Shown piece after piece: positions 7,720 to 10,844 of a stretch of 10,844 bases of DNA. The position numbers were made by a program, and so were the translations under genes. How positions within the stretch are numbered: the stretch's first letter is position 1; each line of letters starts with the position of its first letter. The DNA comes from Flammeovirgaceae bacterium (GTDB lineage: Bacteria > Bacteroidota > Bacteroidia > Cytophagales > Cyclobacteriaceae): NCBI GenBank assembly GCA_003229495.1, contig QIEB01000430.1, forward strand, positions 1 through 10,844. The letters are read 5' to 3'. Below the pieces are notes generated by a model. It did not search any database. It was not told the origin of the DNA and saw only the letters and a list, made by a program, of their open reading frames with translations.

Positions 7720-7750
7720 CGAAGATAAGAATAAATAAGGTTTATTGCAA
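7720..7750 (-). promoter_or_regulatory. candidate rpoD promoter, Bacteroidota type
   Basis: On the minus strand TTG (7750-7748) is followed after 20 nt by TATCTTCG (7727-7720). This differs by one base from the Bacteroidota -7 element TAnnTTTG and has the expected -33/-7 spacing of 19-21 nt. Transcription would begin near 7713, giving a leader of roughly 260 nt before rpoD. It was found by eye; the elements are short and chance matches occur in AT-rich DNA. Confidence 0.4.
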
Positions 7751-7829
7751 TTATTTTACAATTTGCCAATGAATAATCCTATTATTTTCAATTTGAGAAC
7801 GGTATATTCATGAATTTATTGTTAGCTCA

Positions 7830-8728
7830 TTAAAAAGGTAACTTTACACCCTCACTGGACACCAGGTCGGTAAATTTATACTGTAATTCCTCCAGAATAC
7901 TACTATTCCATTGATTTTGAATGGTTCGTCCATCAATTTCTGCAACTTCTGCCAACTCACCCATAGTACCAGTGGTAAATACCTCATCAGCAGTGTAACA
8001 TTCGGATACAGATATATTTCTTTCTTTTACGGTTCTACCCAACTTTTCGGCCATTTCAATTACTTTTCTTCGGGTAATCCCTGGTAAACAGCTATCGGCA
8101 CTTGGGGTATGTATGGTGCCTTTTTTAATCATAAACAAGTTGGTGGCGTTGGTTTCTGACACGTAGCCATGCATGTCAAGCATTAATGCATCATCTGCGT
8201 CACATAGGTTTGCTTCAATTTTTGCCAAAATATTATTAATCAGGTTGTTATGATGTATTTTTGAGTCCAGATTTTGAGGTGAATTACGTCGTATACTACT
8301 GGTAACCAGTTTTAGTTTGTGGGATCCGTAAACTGGTGACTTCCATTCAGCCAGTATGATCAGAGTACATCCTTGTTGGTTTAATTTTGGGTTCATTCCA
8401 GAAGTTATCTTTTCACCTCTGGTCAGTGTCATTCGTACGTGTGTATTGTCACGCATTTGGTTGGCATTCAGTGTTTTAAACAATGCCAGTCTCACAGTTT
8501 GACTACTGGGAACTTTATCGAAATCCAAGGCTTTTGCAGAATGCTGCAGCCGTTCCAGATGCTCCTCAAGGGCAAACGACCGTTATATACCCGTATTCCT
8601 TCCCATACGGCATCTCCTCCCTGTACTACGCTGTCGAAAACGGAAACCTTGGCCATGTCCCTGGGTAGTAATTCACCATTAACATAAATAAGAATATTGC
8701 TGTTTCGAGCGTCGAATTTTTGTAGCAT
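7830..8728 (-). pseudogene. class IV PLP aminotransferase (branched-chain/D-amino-acid type), frameshifted
   Basis: Two minus-strand frames together make one aminotransferase of about 300 residues. The first (ATG at 8728) encodes ILIYVNGELLPRD, then VFDSVVQGGDAVWEGIRVYNGR, the usual N-terminus of fold-type IV enzymes. After 8578 it loses family similarity and stops at 8492. The second frame continues with FALEEHLERLQHSAKALDFD from about 8576 and runs to the stop at 7830. It holds LDSKIHHNNLINNILA with the likely PLP lysine, ETNATNLFMI, and TTGTMGELAEV near the phosphate site. The break lies in 8571-8578, where the gene appears to lack 4 nt (or 1 nt) compared with the usual NG(R/K)(L/I)F(A)LEEH. 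No other lesion is visible. It could be a recent pseudogene, a slippage-switched gene or a sequencing error. In the family these enzymes transaminate branched-chain or D-amino acids; the substrate here is not determined. Confidence 0.85.
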
Positions 8729-8751
8729 AAATGATATCCGTTGATTCTTGG

Positions 8752-8781
8752 CAAAGTTTTAATTCAACCGCCATAAAACAA
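8752..8781 (-). promoter_or_regulatory. candidate promoter of the aminotransferase gene
   Basis: On the minus strand TTG (8781-8779) lies 19 nt before AAACTTTG (8759-8752), one mismatch from TAnnTTTG with correct spacing. Transcription would start near 8746, about 18 nt before the ATG at 8728. If real, it suggests the broken gene is still transcribed. Found by eye and not tested. Confidence 0.45.
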
Positions 8782-8795
8782 CTAAAAACGCACAA

Positions 8796-8821
8796 TTCAA
8801 AACTCAAAACTTTTTTAATAA
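8796..8821 (+). repeat. partial copy of the intergenic ACTCAAAACT repeat
   Basis: TTCAAAACTCAAAACT followed by T-rich AATAA lies in the divergent gap upstream of paaN. It shares the exact 11-mer AACTCAAAACT (8801-8811) with the inverted-repeat element downstream of paaN (10611-10621), and a nearby AATAA also matches. Internally TCAAAAC occurs twice in tandem. It looks like a degraded single arm of the same repeat family, although low-complexity AT-rich sequence could converge on it. Confidence 0.4.
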
Positions 8822-8855
8822 GTATCTTCACAACAAACAACATACACCTCAATCC

Positions 8856-10520
8856 ATGTCTTATTACCAGCAGCATAAAGATACCTTAAACAGGGCGGTA
8901 GAAGCGATTCACCAACGCACATTTTATGCCCAATATCCCGAATACCCAAGCCCAAAAATCTATGGGGAAACGGCCGACGCCGATGGCAGGACAAAGTTCC
9001 GGAACTTGGTAGGTAAAAAGTTCACCGAATTACTTCAGGAACATCCGTCGACTTGGGTAGGGCAGGAGGAGTCGCCCTATATGCAAGAACCCTTGAATAT
9101 TCAATATCCACAATTCAGCAATGATGTATTGATTTCAAGGGCCCTGGAGACTTTTCATCAATGGCGTAAGATCACTCCTGAGGAACGAGCGGGCATACTG
9201 GTGGAAAGCCTGGAACGAATTAAATCCAGGTTTTTCGAAGTGGCCTATGCCACCATGCATACCACTGGTCAGGGATATATGATGTCTTTTCAGGCGTCTG
9301 GACCACATGCGGCTGATCGGGCTCTTGAAGCGATTGGCAGCGGATTGGAAGAACAGCAGAGGTTCCCACAAAAAGTCAATTGGAAAAAGCCTATGGGAAA
9401 ATACCAGATTCACTTGGAAAAAGAATGGAGGGTAATTCCAAAAGGAATAAGTCTGGTAATTGGGTGCTCCACTTTCCCCACCTGGAATAGTGTGCCTGGT
9501 ATCTACGCCAGCCTGGTAACAGGCAACCCGGTTCTGGTAAAACCACATCCGGGGGCAATCCTACCCATTGCCATATTTGTGAGTGAAATCCAAAAGGTGC
9601 TTCAGGAAACAGGGCTGGACCCAAATATTTGTCAACTGGCTGTAGACACCTTTGAAAAAACCTGTACCGTGGCTTTGGCTGAACACCAGGAGGTGAAATT
9701 AATTGACTTTACCGGTAATAGTGAATTTGGCAACTTCCTGGAGGGTTTGTCTGGAAAGACTGTTTTCACGGAAAAAACCGGAGTCAACTCAGTGATATTG
9801 GATTCTGTAACGGATATTGATAAAGTGGCGCAAAATTTGGCTTTCTCAGTGGTCCTATACTCAGGTCAGATGTGCACCGCACCACAGAATATTTATATCC
9901 CTGAATCCGGCATTAAAATGGGTGACAAAAGCATCTCTCCGAATCAATTTGCGGAAAAATTATCAGAGGCCATTAATGGTATTGTTGACAATCCCAAAGC
10001 TGGCCCCTTTGTACTAGGAGCTATTCAAAATAAAAATACCTGTAATAGGATCGAGGACGCTCAAAAATTAAATGGTAAAATCTGGCTGGCATCCCGGTCG
10101 ATTGAAAACCCCATGTTCAAAAATGCCAGAATAGCTACTCCAATGGTGTTACAGATAGGTGCAGACCAAAAAGAGATTTACAGCAAAGAGTTGTTTGGAC
10201 CCATTATACTGCTTATAAAAACAAAAAATGTTGAGCAATCAATTGCCTTGGCCAAGGAACAGGCCGAAACCAACGGGGCTATTTCATGTGGAGCCTATAC
10301 TATCGATGAGGAGATAAAGGAAAAAATTGCTGATCAAATGTCATTGGCGTATACACCGGTATCTTTCAATCTTACTGGTGGAGTATATTTAAACCAACAT
10401 GCTGGCTTTTCAGATTTTCATGTTACAGGAGGTAACCCCGCAGGAAATGCATCGTTTACAAACCCGGAATTTGTCATAAAACGGTTTACCTGGGTAGGGC
10501 TAAGAGACTGCGTCTCTTAG
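8856..10520 (+). CDS. paaN: phenylacetic acid degradation aldehyde dehydrogenase PaaN
   Basis: This aldehyde dehydrogenase of 554 residues matches PaaN proteins in length and sequence. In the aerobic phenylacetyl-CoA pathway this family oxidises the ring-opened CoA semialdehyde (3-oxo-5,6-dehydrosuberyl-CoA semialdehyde) with NAD(P). Unlike E. coli PaaZ it has no C-terminal MaoC hydratase domain, so ring opening must be done by a separate protein. Visible features are RVIPKGISLVIGCSTFPTWN (about 190-210) and TGNPVLVKPHPGAILPIAI in the cofactor fold, DFTGNSEFG, FTEKTGVNS with the presumed general base Glu306, and YSGQMCTAPQN with the catalytic Cys340. The ATG at 8856 follows an A/C-rich leader without a Shine-Dalgarno, as is common in this phylum. 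No other paa genes are in the window. The stop codon is part of a perfect hairpin (10500-10520). Confidence 0.9.
   Translation: MSYYQQHKDTLNRAVEAIHQRTFYAQYPEYPSPKIYGETADADGRTKFRNLVGKKFTELLQEHPSTWVGQEESPYMQEPLNIQYPQFSNDVLISRALETFHQWRKITPEERAGILVESLERIKSRFFEVAYATMHTTGQGYMMSFQASGPHAADRALEAIGSGLEEQQRFPQKVNWKKPMGKYQIHLEKEWRVIPKGISLVIGCSTFPTWNSVPGIYASLVTGNPVLVKPHPGAILPIAIFVSEIQKVLQETGLDPNICQLAVDTFEKTCTVALAEHQEVKLIDFTGNSEFGNFLEGLSGKTVFTEKTGVNSVILDSVTDIDKVAQNLAFSVVLYSGQMCTAPQNIYIPESGIKMGDKSISPNQFAEKLSEAINGIVDNPKAGPFVLGAIQNKNTCNRIEDAQKLNGKIWLASRSIENPMFKNARIATPMVLQIGADQKEIYSKELFGPIILLIKTKNVEQSIALAKEQAETNGAISCGAYTIDEEIKEKIADQMSLAYTPVSFNLTGGVYLNQHAGFSDFHVTGGNPAGNASFTNPEFVIKRFTWVGLRDCVS
10500..10520 (+). 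terminator. hairpin containing the paaN stop codon
   Basis: Arms CTAAGAGAC and GTCTCTTAG pair perfectly over 9 bp around a TGC loop. The right arm ends with the TAG stop of paaN, so the hairpin encodes the last residues LRDCVS. The downstream tail is T-rich but interrupted (TTATTAGTTATAAG then TTTTTAG), so this is at best an imperfect intrinsic terminator or an RNA-stabilising 3' structure. Confidence 0.5.
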
Positions 10521-10640
10521 TTATTAGTTATAAGTTTTTAGTGGTAAGTTGGTTCTAGTTGCTGGTTTCTTGTTGCTCGTTTGGTTGGATCGGGCTCATT
10601 CTATATTGCCAACTCAAAACTAAAAATTAATAACTCATAA
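10521..10640. repeat. 120-bp inverted-repeat element between paaN and ispE
   Basis: The left arm (10521-10552) and the reverse complement of the right arm (10609-10640) match at 26 of 32 positions without gaps; both end in AGTTGG. The 56-nt centre holds two 14-nt units, GTTGCTGGTTTCTT and GTTGCTCGTTTGGT (10558-10585, 11 of 14 identical). The element starts the base after the paaN stop and ends the base before the ispE stop, so it fills the convergent gap exactly. It could fold into a long stem serving both genes, or be a small non-autonomous repeat of the kind found between genes in this phylum. Confidence 0.7.
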
Positions 10641-10844
10641 TTAGCTAAAAGTCTGCTCCCAAACCAAATAGTCATCATCAAACCTGCTCCTTCCGGACCA
10701 TTTATCTTTAAAAATTCCAAACACCGACGATCCGGAGCCACTTAAACTGGCATATAGCGCCCCTTGTTCTAATAAAATCTCTTTGACCTTGGCTATGACT
10801 GGAAATTGCTGGAAAACGGTGTCTTCGAAGTCGTTAGTGATCAG
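10641..10844 (-). CDS. ispE: 4-diphosphocytidyl-2-C-methyl-D-erythritol kinase (IspE), C-terminal end
   Basis: These are the last 67 codons plus the TAA stop (10643-10641) of a minus-strand gene that continues beyond the window. NDFEDTVFQQFPVIAKVKEI followed by LLEQGALYASLSGSGSSVFGIF matches the C-terminal GHMP-kinase domain of IspE, where SLSGSGSSVFG is the conserved glycine-rich motif 3 and NDFE precedes the helix VFxxxPxIxxxK. IspE phosphorylates 4-diphosphocytidyl-methylerythritol in the MEP route to isoprenoids. The N-terminal ATP-binding motif is outside the window. Other GHMP kinases share the SGSGxxxFG motif, but NDFE with the helix after it points to IspE. Its tail (DKWSGRSRFDDDYLVWEQTFS) is poorly conserved. 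Confidence 0.9.
   Translation of the reverse strand: MITNDFEDTVFQQFPVIAKVKEILLEQGALYASLSGSGSSVFGIFKDKWSGRSRFDDDYLVWEQTFS

Larger units (their letters stand above)
7455..7829. other. 375-bp non-coding region upstream of rpoD
   Basis: No convincing gene lies here. The only reading frame of note (minus, 7463-7693, 76 codons from a TTG) has no recognisable domain, overlaps the rpoD Shine-Dalgarno and includes the hairpin at 7503-7519. The region is AT-rich. It holds the candidate rpoD promoter (7720-7750), the terminator-like hairpin (7503-7519), the Shine-Dalgarno, a 6-bp inverted repeat AAAGAC/GTCTTT (7567-7586) and a 12-bp perfect palindrome TTATTCGAATAA (7627-7638). There is no strong terminator behind the aminotransferase gene, so its transcripts could run into this region. 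Confidence 0.6.

Noticed and set aside
8492..8728. Reading the N-terminal aminotransferase piece as a separate 78-residue gene
   Set aside because: Its last about 28 residues have no family similarity and the next frame continues the enzyme directly, so it is one frameshifted gene.
9135..9624. Minus-strand reading frames of 137 and 77 codons inside paaN
   Set aside because: They lie antisense to well-conserved PaaN coding sequence and have no family resemblance, so they are shadows of that gene.

Overview
The window looks like chromosomal DNA of a member of the Bacteroidota, most likely a Cytophagales-type marine or soil bacterium. The main evidence is the primary sigma factor at 6588-7454: it has the short 288-residue Bacteroidota form, starts MRQLKITQSITNR and lacks region 1.1. 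Most genes also lack a clear Shine-Dalgarno sequence, and two intergenic regions carry TTG-N19/20-TAnnTTTG-like promoters. The genus is not identified. No phage, transposase, CRISPR array, rRNA or tRNA was seen.

Layout. (1) Positions 1-2050, plus strand: the end of bioF, then bioD and bioA, overlapping by 4 and 37 nt. This is a translationally coupled biotin operon covering KAPA synthesis, KAPA to DAPA, and DAPA to dethiobiotin. (2) Positions 2096-5600, minus strand, read as cinA, then a 2-oxo-acid dehydrogenase E2 subunit (branched-chain type by its motifs), then an unrecognised protein. That last protein has a J-domain-like N-terminus without the HPD motif and a C-terminal membrane anchor. 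(3) Positions 5727-6476, plus: an exported DUF4197 protein. (4) Positions 6588-7454, minus: rpoD, with a strong hairpin terminator behind it and a 375-bp leader region in front that contains a candidate promoter and a second, compact terminator-like hairpin. (5) Positions 7830-8728, minus: a class IV (branched-chain-like) aminotransferase broken by a frameshift near 8571-8578. (6) Positions 8856-10520, plus: paaN, an aldehyde dehydrogenase of phenylacetate degradation. (7) Positions 10641-10844, minus: the C-terminal end of ispE.

Most of the content is ordinary housekeeping and catabolic metabolism, and I see no convincing new multi-gene system. The points most worth checking are the frameshifted aminotransferase, a 120-bp inverted-repeat element that exactly fills the gap between the paaN and ispE stop codons, a hairpin that contains the paaN stop codon, the rpoD leader hairpin, and the J-like tail-anchored protein next to the E2 gene.
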